NCBI GenBank assembly: GCA_000972765.1
Contig: CP011265.1
Location: forward strand, 1,969,501 to 2,033,500
Source of the DNA: Verrucomicrobia bacterium IMCC26134
GTDB lineage: Bacteria; Verrucomicrobiota; Verrucomicrobiia; Opitutales; Opitutaceae
Reading direction: 5' to 3'
Length of the DNA: 64,000 bases
Shown here: positions 8,775 through 17,744 of the stretch, piece by piece
How positions within the stretch are numbered: position 1 is the first letter of the stretch
Layout: every line of letters begins with the position of its first letter
Notes under the pieces: model-generated
Told to the model about the DNA's origin: nothing
Databases searched by the model: none
What the model saw: only the letters and a program-made list of their open reading frames with translations
Position numbers and translations under genes: made by a program

Positions 8775-9500
8775 TCAGTGGCCGTGGTCGATGAACAACA
8801 TCATCAAGCCTAGCACACTGAAAACCACCGCCAACAGCGCCGCCTCGTAACGCTCGATCCGTTTCAGATCAAATCGCTCCAGCCCTCGCAAAGTAAGCCA
8901 GGTAAAAAGCGTCATACCGCCCAAGGTGCCCGCCGCGAGGATAGCACTGAGCACAAAGAATCCGGTCCAGCCGAAGTCCACGCCCGATAGATAAACGGGC
9001 AAAAACGCCTCGCACGGCGACAACGTAAGCATGACAAGCAATCCGCTGATCGCAGCCCAGTCGCTACTTGTATCCGCCACTACCGGACTCTCCCGCAACT
9101 CGTGCTCCAAGTGACTCTCCGTCGCTTCATGACCACACTCCTCGTTGGCATGATGCTGACTGCCGGGCAAATGATGATGACGTAAGCCCGCTCCGCGAAG
9201 CTGCTGCACGCCGAAATACGCCCCCACCGCCAGCAGCAGACCGCCCGCAATCCACTTGAAAAGCTCGCCGAAGTGATCGTCCAAGGCAAAACCCAGCCAC
9301 GCTACAACCAGACCGAGCAGCGACGTCAGTGCAACGTGGCCGAGCCCGGCGGCTACTGCCACCCACATCGTTTTCCCTTTGCGCCAGCCACGCGCCCGCG
9401 CCACCAGCACGAAAGGCAGCCAATGCGTCGGCAATGCCGCATGGAAAAACGCCACCGTAAAGCCGGTGGCCGCCAAGGTCGTGAGGACGGTTGTGTTCAT
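8775..9500 (-). CDS. polytopic membrane protein with His-rich loop, nickel/cobalt-transporter-like
   Basis: The 241-residue protein has about six hydrophobic segments (near residues 5-25, 45-70, 83-103, 145-165, 175-198 and 212-236). The first carries HAALPTHWLPFV, resembling the HxxxxDH-type metal motif of NiCoT/UreH/RcnA-like transporters. A cytoplasmic-type loop at about 107-140 is packed with histidines (LRHHHLPGSQHHANEECGHE). Histidine loops between membrane segments are common in Ni, Co or Zn carriers. The metal and direction are unknown, and assignment to one family is inference. It is convergent with dnaE and divergent from hemF. Confidence 0.55.
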   Translation of the reverse strand: MNTTVLTTLAATGFTVAFFHAALPTHWLPFVLVARARGWRKGKTMWVAVAAGLGHVALTSLLGLVVAWLGFALDDHFGELFKWIAGGLLLAVGAYFGVQQLRGAGLRHHHLPGSQHHANEECGHEATESHLEHELRESPVVADTSSDWAAISGLLVMLTLSPCEAFLPVYLSGVDFGWTGFFVLSAILAAGTLGGMTLFTWLTLRGLERFDLKRIERYEAALLAVVFSVLGLMMLFIDHGH

Positions 9501-9697
9501 AAAATAGTGTGCGGCGCAGCCGTTGACAGAACCGCGGACCTGAAGACATCGCGCGTCCTATCACTGCTGTCGAGCCCAGCCACCCTAACAAAGTCGTCAA
9601 GCCCCCCGACCCAACAAGGTGCAGTTCATTCCCTGCGGGATAAATCTGGCGCGACGGTGCGTCAGCGTGTTTGGTTCAAATCCTTTTCGACTCCACT

Positions 9698-10753
9698 ATG
9701 TCCGCCCCACCCGATCTTGCCGCCGTCAAAAGCTACCTGCTCGACCTTCAGGACAGCATTTGCGCAGCCTTGGCAGAGGAAGATGGCGGCGAAACCTTTA
9801 AAACCGACGAGTGGACCCGGCCAGAGGGAGGCGGCGGTCGCACGCGCATTCTGACCGAGGGTTCTGTTTTCGAAAAAGCCGGCGTCGCTTTTTCTCACGT
9901 GACCGGCACCAAACTTCCGCCCAGCGCCACCGCGCATCGGCCGGAGTTGGCCGGAAAACCCTGGGTGGCGATGGGCGTCTCCCTCGTGATCCACCCGAGA
10001 AACCCCCGAGTCCCCACCAGCCACGCCAACGTCCGCTTCTTCTGCACCACCGAACCCGCTTCCGCCCCCTCACCTCACACGCCTGAACCGCAGCCTAAGG
10101 CAACTGGTCAATCAATGCTTGAGAAAGCTCCGGTTTTGCCAACGCCACAAAAAATCGCCGGCGAGGCACCGGAAAGCTCATGGTCAAGTTCGACCGCCGC
10201 TCCCGTCTGGTGGTTTGGAGGCGGCTTCGACCTGACGCCCTTTTACGGTTATGAAGAGGACTGCGTTCACTGGCACCGCACCGCTCGCGAAGCCCTGGCG
10301 CCCTTTGGTTCCGAGCACTATCCGCACTTCAAAAAATGGTGCGATGATTACTTCCACCTAAAACACCGCTCCGAGCCGCGCGGCATAGGCGGTGTGTTCT
10401 TCGACGATTTCTCCGGCCTCGGCTTCGAACAATCCTTCGCGCTCATGCGTGCGGTGGGCAACGCCTACATCCCCGCCTATCGCCCCATCGTAGCCCGCCG
10501 CAAGGCCGCCGCTACCAACGATTCCGAGCGGGACTGGCAGTTGTATCGGCGCGGTCGTTACGCAGAATTCAACCTGGTCTGGGATCGCGGCACACACTTC
10601 GGCCTGCAAAGCGGTGGCCGAACCGAAAGCATCTTGATGAGCCTCCCGCCACTCGTCCGCTGGGACTACGGACGTGTCCCCGCGCCCGGAACCGAAGAAC
10701 ACCGCCTCCACACCGATTTCCTCCGCCCCCGCGACTGGGCTGATTTAGCCTAG
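9698..10753 (+). CDS. hemF: oxygen-dependent coproporphyrinogen III oxidase
   Basis: HemF converts coproporphyrinogen III to protoporphyrinogen IX using O2. Conserved blocks are [20 protein letters not shown] (residues 44-63), SHANVRFF (108-115), [20 protein letters not shown] (169-188), [36 protein letters not shown] and ESILMSLPP. The ATG at 9698 was chosen over a GTG at 9671 because homology begins only after it. Residues about 117-168 are an atypical Pro/Ser/Ala-rich insertion between VRFF and WWFGGG. This makes the protein 351 residues instead of about 300. It is first in hemF-hemE-hemG, with 13 bp to hemE. Its presence implies aerobic heme synthesis. Confidence 0.95.
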   Translation: MSAPPDLAAVKSYLLDLQDSICAALAEEDGGETFKTDEWTRPEGGGGRTRILTEGSVFEKAGVAFSHVTGTKLPPSATAHRPELAGKPWVAMGVSLVIHPRNPRVPTSHANVRFFCTTEPASAPSPHTPEPQPKATGQSMLEKAPVLPTPQKIAGEAPESSWSSSTAAPVWWFGGGFDLTPFYGYEEDCVHWHRTAREALAPFGSEHYPHFKKWCDDYFHLKHRSEPRGIGGVFFDDFSGLGFEQSFALMRAVGNAYIPAYRPIVARRKAAATNDSERDWQLYRRGRYAEFNLVWDRGTHFGLQSGGRTESILMSLPPLVRWDYGRVPAPGTEEHRLHTDFLRPRDWADLA

Positions 10754-10766
10754 AATTCTCTTACAA

Positions 10767-11801
10767 ATGAACTCCCGCGAACGTTTCCTCGCCGCCCTCG
10801 CCTGCCAGCCACTCGACCGCCCCCCAGTTTGGGTGATGCGACAGGCCGGTCGCTACCTGCCCGAATACCGTGCCCTCAAGGCGAAGTCGTCATTCCTTGA
10901 GATGGTGCGCACCCCCGAGCTCGCGACCGAGGTCACACTCCAACCCCTCAAGCGCTTCCCCGGACTCGACGCCGCCATCTTATTCTCTGATATTCTCGTC
11001 ATCCCCGAGGCTCTCGGCCAGCCCTATGCATTCCGCGATAGCGGCGGCATCCAAATGGCCTACCGGCTCGACAACCGCGCCCAGATTGACGCCCTCGCCC
11101 CAGCCTCAGCCGTCACTGATAAACTCGCCTATGTCGGCGATGCCCTCCGACTCCTGAAACGCGAAGTCGCCACCACCGGCCACACCCTGCTCGGCTTCGG
11201 CGGCTCACCTTGGACACTGGCCACCTACATGCTCGAAGGTGGGTCCTCCGAGGACTTCGCTCGCGCCAAGTTACTATTCTACACCGATCGCACTTCTTTC
11301 GACGCCTTGCTGGAAAAACTCACCGCCGCGCTGGTCGCCTATTTCCAAATGCAGATCGAGGCTGGAGCCGACGCCATTCAGATATTCGACAGCTGGGGCG
11401 GCATCTTGGCCGGTCCGGATTACGAAGCCGCCTCACTCCAGTGGATCCGCAGGCTCGTCGCCGCCCTGCCTGCCGGTTTTCCGGTCATCCTTTACGCCAA
11501 GGGAACCGCGTCCCATTTTGCCGCCCAAGCCGCCTCCGGCGTTCGTGCCATCAGCGTCGACTGGACCGCCGACCTCGCCGCCGTGCGGACCAGTCTGCCG
11601 GCCAACATTGCTCTCCAGGGCAACCTCGACCCGGTGCTCATGACCACCACCCCTGATATCGTGCGCATCCAGACCACCCGCCTGCTTGCCTCGATGCGAG
11701 GTCGGTCGGGTCACATCTTTAACCTCGGTCACGGCATCACCCCCGACGCCAAACTCGAATGTATGTCCGCCCTGGTCGAGACCGTCACCAGCTTTCGTTA
11801 A
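10767..11801 (+). CDS. hemE: uroporphyrinogen decarboxylase
   Basis: HemE decarboxylates the four acetate side chains of uroporphyrinogen III to give coproporphyrinogen III, the step before HemF. The signature RPPVWVMRQAGRYLPEYR lies at residues 18-35. LFSDILVIPEALG, GFGGSPWTLATYMLEGG and IQIFDSWGG follow, and the C-terminal block is FNLGHGITPD. The 344-residue length matches the family. The ATG is 13 bp after hemF, so the genes are very probably co-transcribed. The leader before the ATG (ATTCTCTTACAA) has no Shine-Dalgarno sequence. Confidence 0.97.
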   Translation: MNSRERFLAALACQPLDRPPVWVMRQAGRYLPEYRALKAKSSFLEMVRTPELATEVTLQPLKRFPGLDAAILFSDILVIPEALGQPYAFRDSGGIQMAYRLDNRAQIDALAPASAVTDKLAYVGDALRLLKREVATTGHTLLGFGGSPWTLATYMLEGGSSEDFARAKLLFYTDRTSFDALLEKLTAALVAYFQMQIEAGADAIQIFDSWGGILAGPDYEAASLQWIRRLVAALPAGFPVILYAKGTASHFAAQAASGVRAISVDWTADLAAVRTSLPANIALQGNLDPVLMTTTPDIVRIQTTRLLASMRGRSGHIFNLGHGITPDAKLECMSALVETVTSFR

Positions 11802-11915
11802 GTCGCGCCTGCGACACCTAGGGCCACCGGAGCTTTCGCCAACCATTGGCGCGCGATTTCACAATAAACACAGCGACATTCGTCCGTAATTTTCGGAATA
11901 CTGACGAACTGGTCT

Positions 11916-13313
11916 TTGCCTTCCGTGGACATCCCCCCCCCTCAACTCCCTGTCGCCATCATAGGAGCCGGCCTTACCGGTCTAAGCGCCGCACACCATC
12001 TTGCCCTCGCCGGTAAGGCGATACGCGTTTATGATGCCTCCGCTGAACCTGGGGGTGCGCTGCGCACCGAACTCCACCCCGACGGATGGTTGATCGAAGC
12101 CGGACCGAATTCTCTGCAGGAAAACCCCGAGGTCGCCAGCCTGATCGCCACCCTCGGCCTCGAATCCGAGCGTATCGCCTGCTCTCCCGCCGCCAAAAAC
12201 CGCTATATCGTCCGCGGTGGCGTTCTGCGCGCGATGCCAGCCAGCCCGGCCGCGTTTATTACGTCCTCTTTTTTCTCAGTCCGCACCAAATTCAAACTCC
12301 TCACCGAGCTTACCCGCCGCCCCTTGCCACGCGTCGAGGACCTGCCCCTCTCCGCCTTCATTCGCGAGCACTTCGGCGACGAACTCGTCACCTACGCCCT
12401 CGATCCTTTCATTTCCGGCATCTACGCGGGCAACGCCGACCTGCTTTCCGCCCGCCATGCCTTCCCCTCCCTTTGGCAAGCCGAGCTGGAACACGGTTCC
12501 CTCGTTCGCGCCCAGATCGCCAGTGCCAAAGCCAAACGAGCCCGTGGCGAGCCCTCCGGTCCGCCCCCCATTGTCAGTTTCAAATCAGGCCTCGCCGCCC
12601 TGCCACGCGCACTCGTCGCCTCTCTGCCGGGCGGGTGCCTGGAGCTGAAGGCCAAAGTCGAAGCACTCCTCCCCCAACCAGACGGAACCTGGCTCGTCCG
12701 CTGGGTGCGCGACGGCACCACCACTACCGAGCGAGTTGGCCAGGTATTGCTCGCGCTCCCGGCTGGGGCCCTCGCCAAACTCACCATCGGCGTCCCTGGC
12801 CTGCCCACTTCACTCTCCTCGCTCGACACACTCGAACACCCTCCGGTCACCTCGCTTTTCCTGGGTTACCGTCGTGCCGATGTAGCGCATCCGCTTGATG
12901 GTTTCGGCGCACTGGTTCCCTCTATCGAAAAGCGCTCGCTGCTAGGAGTTTTGTTCAGCTCTTCTCTTTTCCCCGACCGCGCCCCTGCCGGCCACGTAGC
13001 TATGACCGTCATGGTGGGAGGTTCGCGCCGCCCGGACCTCGCCAGGCTGCCGCAGCAAGAGCTCCTGCCTATCATCCAAAAAGAACTCTCATCCCTGCTG
13101 GGCGTGCGCGGTGCGCCAGTCTTCGTTCGCTCCACCGCATGGCCTCGCGCCATTCCTCAATACAAACTCAACCACGACGAACACCTCGCAGTGATCGCCT
13201 TTGCGGAGGCCCGACACCGGGGACTGTATATCGGCGGAACCGTGCGCGATGGCATCAGCATGACCAACTGCCTAGCCGCCGGCACCAAACTCGCGGCCCG
13301 GGTCACTGCTTGA
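11916..13313 (+). CDS. hemG: protoporphyrinogen oxidase (FAD-dependent, HemY type)
   Basis: This enzyme oxidises protoporphyrinogen IX to protoporphyrin IX. The FAD-binding dinucleotide fold VAIIGAGLTGLSAAHHLALAG is at the N-terminus, followed by GGALRTE and the substrate-entry region. The C-terminal FAD block is LYIGGTVRDGISMTNCLAAG. The length of 465 residues and the amine-oxidase-type architecture identify the HemY class rather than the flavodoxin-like HemG. The start is taken as TTG at 11916; a GTG at 11925 is an equal alternative, and no ATG precedes the fold. It follows hemE after 114 bp and completes coproporphyrinogen to protoporphyrin together with hemF. Confidence 0.92.
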   Translation: MPSVDIPPPQLPVAIIGAGLTGLSAAHHLALAGKAIRVYDASAEPGGALRTELHPDGWLIEAGPNSLQENPEVASLIATLGLESERIACSPAAKNRYIVRGGVLRAMPASPAAFITSSFFSVRTKFKLLTELTRRPLPRVEDLPLSAFIREHFGDELVTYALDPFISGIYAGNADLLSARHAFPSLWQAELEHGSLVRAQIASAKAKRARGEPSGPPPIVSFKSGLAALPRALVASLPGGCLELKAKVEALLPQPDGTWLVRWVRDGTTTTERVGQVLLALPAGALAKLTIGVPGLPTSLSSLDTLEHPPVTSLFLGYRRADVAHPLDGFGALVPSIEKRSLLGVLFSSSLFPDRAPAGHVAMTVMVGGSRRPDLARLPQQELLPIIQKELSSLLGVRGAPVFVRSTAWPRAIPQYKLNHDEHLAVIAFAEARHRGLYIGGTVRDGISMTNCLAAGTKLAARVTA

Positions 13314-13463
13314 AACACACCAGCGCTTAACCGCACATCTCGTTTTGGCCTGCCTCGCCATTCGGGATAGGGCCTAGGATATTCGGACATTCGCGCGACC
13401 AGCGTGCGCCGCCCTTGACTCCCCTCCTGAGCCTCGTAGCCTCCGCCGCCTTTCACTTCCGGC

Positions 13464-16388
13464 ATGGCGAACGATCTAAAGCACACCCTCAGCCTCCCCA
13501 AAACCGATTTCCCTATGCGTGGGGATCTCCCTAAGCGCGAACCCGTGCGCCTGGCGTCCTGGGAAAACTTCTCCCTTTACGCCACGCTCCAGGCTAAGCG
13601 AACCGCGGCCGGCGCACCCGCCTTCGTCCTCCATGACGGCCCCCCGTTCACCAATGGCGATGTCCATATCGGAACGGCGCTGAACAAATCCCTCAAGGAC
13701 ATCACCCTTCGCTACAAGTCCCTGCGCGGCTTTCGCACCCCCTACGTCCCCGGTTGGGATTGCCACGGCCTCCCCATCGAGCAAAAAGTCGCCAAGGAAC
13801 TTCAGGCCGCAGGCTTGAGCCTGCCCACCGCCGAGCTCCGCTCGCGCTGCGACGCTTTCGCCGAAAGCTGGATCAAAAAGCAAACCGCCTCATTCAAGCG
13901 TCTCGGTGTCCAAGCCGACTGGGCCAACGAATATAAAACCAAGGCCCCAGCTTTCGAGGCCGATATCCTCCGCACTTTTGCCTCCTTCGTCGAACAGGAC
14001 CTAGTCTATCGCTCCAAGAAACCCGTTTACTGGAGCATCCCCTTCGAAACCGCCCTCGCCGAGGCCGAGATCGAATACGCCGAGCACACTTCCATCGCAA
14101 TATGGGTTAAGTTTCTCGTCCCCGTTACCGAGGCCGATAAATTCGGCCTGCCCTCCGACAAACCGCTCAGTATCATCATCTGGACCACCACCCCCTGGAC
14201 CATCCCAGCCAACCTTGCCATCGCACTGAATCCAGAAATCGAATACACCGTGGCTGACCTCGGCATCGAACGCATACTCGTTTCGAAAGCCCTGCTTCCC
14301 GCCGTCCTCGATGCCGCCAAGATCACCGGCGATGCCGCCTCAGCGGTCATCAGTCCTTCGAACCTTACCATTACCGGTGCCAAGCTCGAAGGCATCCAGC
14401 CCCGACACCCCTTCATAAACCGCCCGTCCCCCGTCGTCCTCGCCGACTACGTCACCACCGACTCAGGCACCGGCTGTGTCCACACCGCCCCCGGCCATGG
14501 CGCCGAGGACTACCTCACCGGCCTCAAATACGGTATGCCCATCTATTGCCCCGTCGGTGACGATGGTCGCTATCTGGACGACGGCCAGCTCCCCGCCGAC
14601 CTCGCAGGCATCACCTGCCTCGAAACCGTAGAGGAGCTCGCCACCAAGAAGCCGAGTCCGGCTAATCTCGCGGTCCTCAAAAAACTCGCCACCCCAGACG
14701 CCGCCACCGGCCACGTCGCCCTGCTCGCCAAGGCAAAATACGTGCACAGCTATCCACATTGCTGGCGCTCCAAGACCCCCATCATCTTCCGCGCCGTGGA
14801 CCAGTGGTTCGTCTCGCTCGATCCCGCAGCCGCGGGACCGGCCACTCCACGACAGAAGGCCCTCGCCGCCATCAAACACGTCACCTGGTTCCCTTCCTGG
14901 GGTCAGGCCCGAATCACCGGCGCCGTCGAGTCCCGCCCCGATTGGTGCATCAGCCGCCAGCGCTCTTGGGGCGTGCCTATAATCGCTTTTTACGACTCAA
15001 ATAAAAAAGCCTACATCGACGCCTCAGTCATTCGCGCCGTAGCCGCCAAGATTGCCGCCCACCCGCACGGCACCAACCTATGGTATGAACTCACCGCCGC
15101 AGAGCTGCTCGCCGGCGTAGCCCTCCCCGACGGTTGGCCTGCCGCCATCGACCTCACTAACGGCCGAGACACCCTCGACGTGTGGCTGGACTCCGGAAGC
15201 TCCCACGCCGCCGTCCTGCGTAACCACCAGGGCACCACCCAGTGGCCGGCCGACCTCTATCTTGAAGGCTCCGACCAGCACCGCGGCTGGTTCCAGTCAT
15301 CCCTTTGGACGAGCGTCATCGCCTTCGGTTCCGCTCCCTACAAAGCCGTGCTTACCCACGGCTTCATCGTCGGCGAGGACGGCAAGAAAATATCAAAGTC
15401 AGGCTCTTACGAAAAACCTCCGACCTCCGACAACTTCATCAACGACTACGGCGCCGACGTCATCCGCCTTTGGCTAGCCTCGCAGGACTTCACCCAGGAC
15501 ATCACCTTGTCCAAAAAAATACTCGATAACGCCGCCGAGCAGTATCGCGGGTTTCGCAACGCTTTCCGCTACCAGCTCTCTATTCTTCACGATTTTGACC
15601 CGTCGAAGGATGCCCTCCCGCACACCAAACTCGACGTCCTCGACCGATGGGCATTGCACCAGACCGCCAAACTCCTCGCCGAGGCTACCGCGGCCTACGA
15701 CGCCTACGAGTTCCATCGTGTCATCAGCCTCTGCGCCCACTTCGTCTCCACCACGCTCTCCGCCGTTTACAACGACGTCTGCAAGGACCGCCTCTACACC
15801 TACGCGGTCAACCACCCCCAGCGCCGCAGCACCCAGACCGCCGTCCACGCCATCCACGGAGTGCTCGTGCGCATACTCGCACCCGTCCTTACCTTCACCG
15901 CCGACGAAGCCTGGTGTCACGCCCACTTCAAGGCCGACCTCGCTCCCGTCGGCGCCCACACGCCCTCCATCCACCTGTCCGACTGGCCCGTCGCGGATGC
16001 CGCTTGGACCGACCCCGCGCTCGACGCCGATTTCACCGAACTCCTCAAGGTCCGCGCCAAGGTCAACGAAGCCCTCGAGCCCCTGCGCCAGGCCGGTCAA
16101 CTGGGTAAATCCCTTGACGCCGCCGTTACATTGGAAGTCACCGGCGGCGACCCGCTCGATGCAGCCCTTCGCCGTCACGAGGCCTTTCTCCCCGAGCTGT
16201 TCATTGTTTCACACGTAGTCCTTGCCGAGACCCCTGCCTCGCAAGCTCTCGTAGTCACTGCAAGACCCGCAACAGAACTCGGACTGGCCCGCTGCCCGCG
16301 GTGCTGGCGCTCAGTGCCCGGCCTGCTTCCCACCGGACACGGGGAGGTTTGCCCGCGCTGCGCCGAGGCCATAACCCCGACACCATAA
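13464..16388 (+). CDS. ileS: isoleucyl-tRNA synthetase
   Basis: This 974-residue class I synthetase charges tRNA-Ile. The HIGH motif appears as DVHIGTALNKSLKD (about residues 63-76) and the KMSKS loop as GKKISKSGSYEKP (about 640). WDCHGLPIE and the editing-domain block (WTTTPWTIPANLA) are present. The C-terminal zinc finger is CPRCWRSV with CPRCAEAI (about 943-966). The ATG at 13464 gives the expected N-terminus with FPMRGDLPKREP. It is transcribed with hemG orientation after a 150-bp gap. I saw no T-box-like leader. Confidence 0.97.
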   Translation: MANDLKHTLSLPKTDFPMRGDLPKREPVRLASWENFSLYATLQAKRTAAGAPAFVLHDGPPFTNGDVHIGTALNKSLKDITLRYKSLRGFRTPYVPGWDCHGLPIEQKVAKELQAAGLSLPTAELRSRCDAFAESWIKKQTASFKRLGVQADWANEYKTKAPAFEADILRTFASFVEQDLVYRSKKPVYWSIPFETALAEAEIEYAEHTSIAIWVKFLVPVTEADKFGLPSDKPLSIIIWTTTPWTIPANLAIALNPEIEYTVADLGIERILVSKALLPAVLDAAKITGDAASAVISPSNLTITGAKLEGIQPRHPFINRPSPVVLADYVTTDSGTGCVHTAPGHGAEDYLTGLKYGMPIYCPVGDDGRYLDDGQLPADLAGITCLETVEELATKKPSPANLAVLKKLATPDAATGHVALLAKAKYVHSYPHCWRSKTPIIFRAVDQWFVSLDPAAAGPATPRQKALAAIKHVTWFPSWGQARITGAVESRPDWCISRQRSWGVPIIAFYDSNKKAYIDASVIRAVAAKIAAHPHGTNLWYELTAAELLAGVALPDGWPAAIDLTNGRDTLDVWLDSGSSHAAVLRNHQGTTQWPADLYLEGSDQHRGWFQSSLWTSVIAFGSAPYKAVLTHGFIVGEDGKKISKSGSYEKPPTSDNFINDYGADVIRLWLASQDFTQDITLSKKILDNAAEQYRGFRNAFRYQLSILHDFDPSKDALPHTKLDVLDRWALHQTAKLLAEATAAYDAYEFHRVISLCAHFVSTTLSAVYNDVCKDRLYTYAVNHPQRRSTQTAVHAIHGVLVRILAPVLTFTADEAWCHAHFKADLAPVGAHTPSIHLSDWPVADAAWTDPALDADFTELLKVRAKVNEALEPLRQAGQLGKSLDAAVTLEVTGGDPLDAALRRHEAFLPELFIVSHVVLAETPASQALVVTARPATELGLARCPRCWRSVPGLLPTGHGEVCPRCAEAITPTP

Positions 16389-16445
16389 GCCGGGGCATCC
16401 GCTATTTTTTGATTTCTTAACACCCCCAAAAAAAACACACCCGTC

Positions 16446-16710
16446 ATGGCCAAATCAAAATCCAAGCCCGCCCCGAAATCCAAGTCCGTCTCCAAATCCA
16501 AGCCCGCTCCCAAGTCAAAGCCCGCCGCCAAAACCAAGCCCGTCGCCAAGAAAAAGCCCGTCGCCCCCAAAAAGCCCGTGGCCAAGAAAGCGACCAAGCC
16601 TGCCTCCAAATCTTCACCTAAATCCAAGTTGAAACCTGTCTTGAAATCAGTCCCTAAAGTCGCAGCCAAGCCGAAGACCGCAACCGGTTCCAAGGCCCCG
16701 GCGAAATCAG
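16446..16710 (+). repeat. in-frame degenerate Lys/Pro/Ala-coding repeats
   Basis: The 5' part of the DksA-like gene consists of imperfect tandem units encoding variants of KSKPAPK and KPVAKK, such as AAGCCCGCCCCGAAATCCAAG. The repeats stay in frame and encode the basic tail. Such DNA is prone to slippage, so tail length may vary between strains. Confidence 0.8.
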
Positions 16711-17645
16711 TAAAAACCAACAGACACCCGCCCGCCGGCAAACCGGCCAAGGCCATCGCCAAACCCGAACCTTCACGCGCCTCATCCAAGGCCCCCGTTA
16801 AATCTACCGTGTCCGAAAAATCATCCAAAGTATCGTCCTCTTCCGCCAAGCCTGTTACGGGGAAATCCCCCGTCGCATCCGAAGGGAAAAAGCCAAACGG
16901 GGCCGGAGCGGCACGAGAAAAATTGCGTTCCCGTATTCTCGCGCAGAAAACAAAACCAGCCAAACCGGTCGCGTTTTCACTCGATGAAGTGAAGGAGTTC
17001 GCCAAGACGATTTCCAAGAATCAGGCCGCCGAAAGCATCGCCGCACCGGTAAAAGCGAAAGCTGCCGCCAAACATACCATCCTGCAGTCCAACTCGCTAC
17101 GCGCGGCCAAACCGGCCCATATCAAAGCCGCCTCCCTCGCTGATATTCTTGGGTTTAACCCCAAGCAAAAAGCCTCCCACGCCGAAAGCGAAGAGGCGCT
17201 CATTCCCGACAAGTATAAACGTTACTACAAGCTCCTCATCGAGCTTCGCAACCATGTGACGGGACAAGTTGACCAACATTCCGAGGAAACCCTCAAGCGC
17301 TCCGCAAAAGAGGATTCCGGCGACCTCTCCAGCTACGGCACTGATGGCGGCACCGATTCCTTCGATCGCGACTTCGCCCTCAGCCTTGTCGCCAACGAAC
17401 AGGAAGCGCTTGCCGAGATTGAAGCCGCGATCCAGCGCATCAAGGCCGGTAACTACGGCATTTGCGAACACACCCTTAAACCCATCTCCAAAGAGCGTCT
17501 GGTCGCAGTTCCCTTTACCCGTTACACTGCGGAGTCACTGAAGGTAATCGAGAAGACGCGCTACAAGGTTCGCGGCCAGACCGGAATCCTAGGCGAGGGC
17601 GAAGAGGGCGCCAAGGTCGAGGACGACTCCGGCGGCGACGAATAA
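16446..17645 (+). CDS. TraR/DksA-family protein with histone-H1-like lysine-rich tail
   Basis: Residues 1 to about 120 are low-complexity Lys/Pro/Ala repeats (KPAPKSK, KPVAKK), resembling histone H1 tails. The C-terminal part from about residue 255 is DksA-like. A coiled coil (YKRYYKLLIELRNHVTGQV) leads to an acidic tip (GTDGGTDSFDRDFALSL), then a zinc-finger remnant GICEHTLKPISKERL and PFTRYTAESL. Only Cys340 remains of the four cysteines; the others are Thr, Ser or absent, so zinc binding is probably lost. DksA proteins bind RNA polymerase through its secondary channel. The tail may bind DNA or RNA; that is inference. The gene is followed by a strong terminator. Confidence 0.85.
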   Translation: MAKSKSKPAPKSKSVSKSKPAPKSKPAAKTKPVAKKKPVAPKKPVAKKATKPASKSSPKSKLKPVLKSVPKVAAKPKTATGSKAPAKSVKTNRHPPAGKPAKAIAKPEPSRASSKAPVKSTVSEKSSKVSSSSAKPVTGKSPVASEGKKPNGAGAAREKLRSRILAQKTKPAKPVAFSLDEVKEFAKTISKNQAAESIAAPVKAKAAAKHTILQSNSLRAAKPAHIKAASLADILGFNPKQKASHAESEEALIPDKYKRYYKLLIELRNHVTGQVDQHSEETLKRSAKEDSGDLSSYGTDGGTDSFDRDFALSLVANEQEALAEIEAAIQRIKAGNYGICEHTLKPISKERLVAVPFTRYTAESLKVIEKTRYKVRGQTGILGEGEEGAKVEDDSGGDE

Positions 17646-17671
17646 TCGCCTCGCCTTTATCCATCGGTTTT

Positions 17672-17703
17672 AAAAGTCCTCGGGGTTCATCCGGGGACTT
17701 TTT
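17672..17703 (+). terminator. intrinsic terminator after the DksA-like gene
   Basis: A 12-bp stem (AAAAGTCCTCGG pairing with CCGGGGACTTTT, one G-T pair) with a short loop is followed by further T residues. It starts 27 bp after the stop codon. It isolates this gene from the glycosyltransferase gene at 17745. Confidence 0.85.
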
Positions 17704-17744
17704 GCATTCTACACGCTGCGATTGCCCACTGCTTCTTATTAGTA

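Noticed and set aside
9660-9698. tRNA T-arm-like sequence GGTTCAAATCC followed by CGACTCCACTA just upstream of hemF
   Set aside because: T-stem bases do not pair (TTTGG against CCTTT), no D- or anticodon arm is found upstream, and the acceptor pairing is only partial.
11802-11915. Regulatory hairpin (GTCGC-GCCT-GCGAC) between hemE and hemG
   Set aside because: Only five base pairs and no T tract; too short to support a call.
13314-13463. T-box leader for ileS
   Set aside because: No T-box sequence, specifier loop or terminator hairpin is visible.
16446-16710. Repetitive DNA considered as CRISPR or minisatellite
   Set aside because: The repeats are short, in frame, and encode a basic protein tail; there are no conserved repeats with unique spacers.
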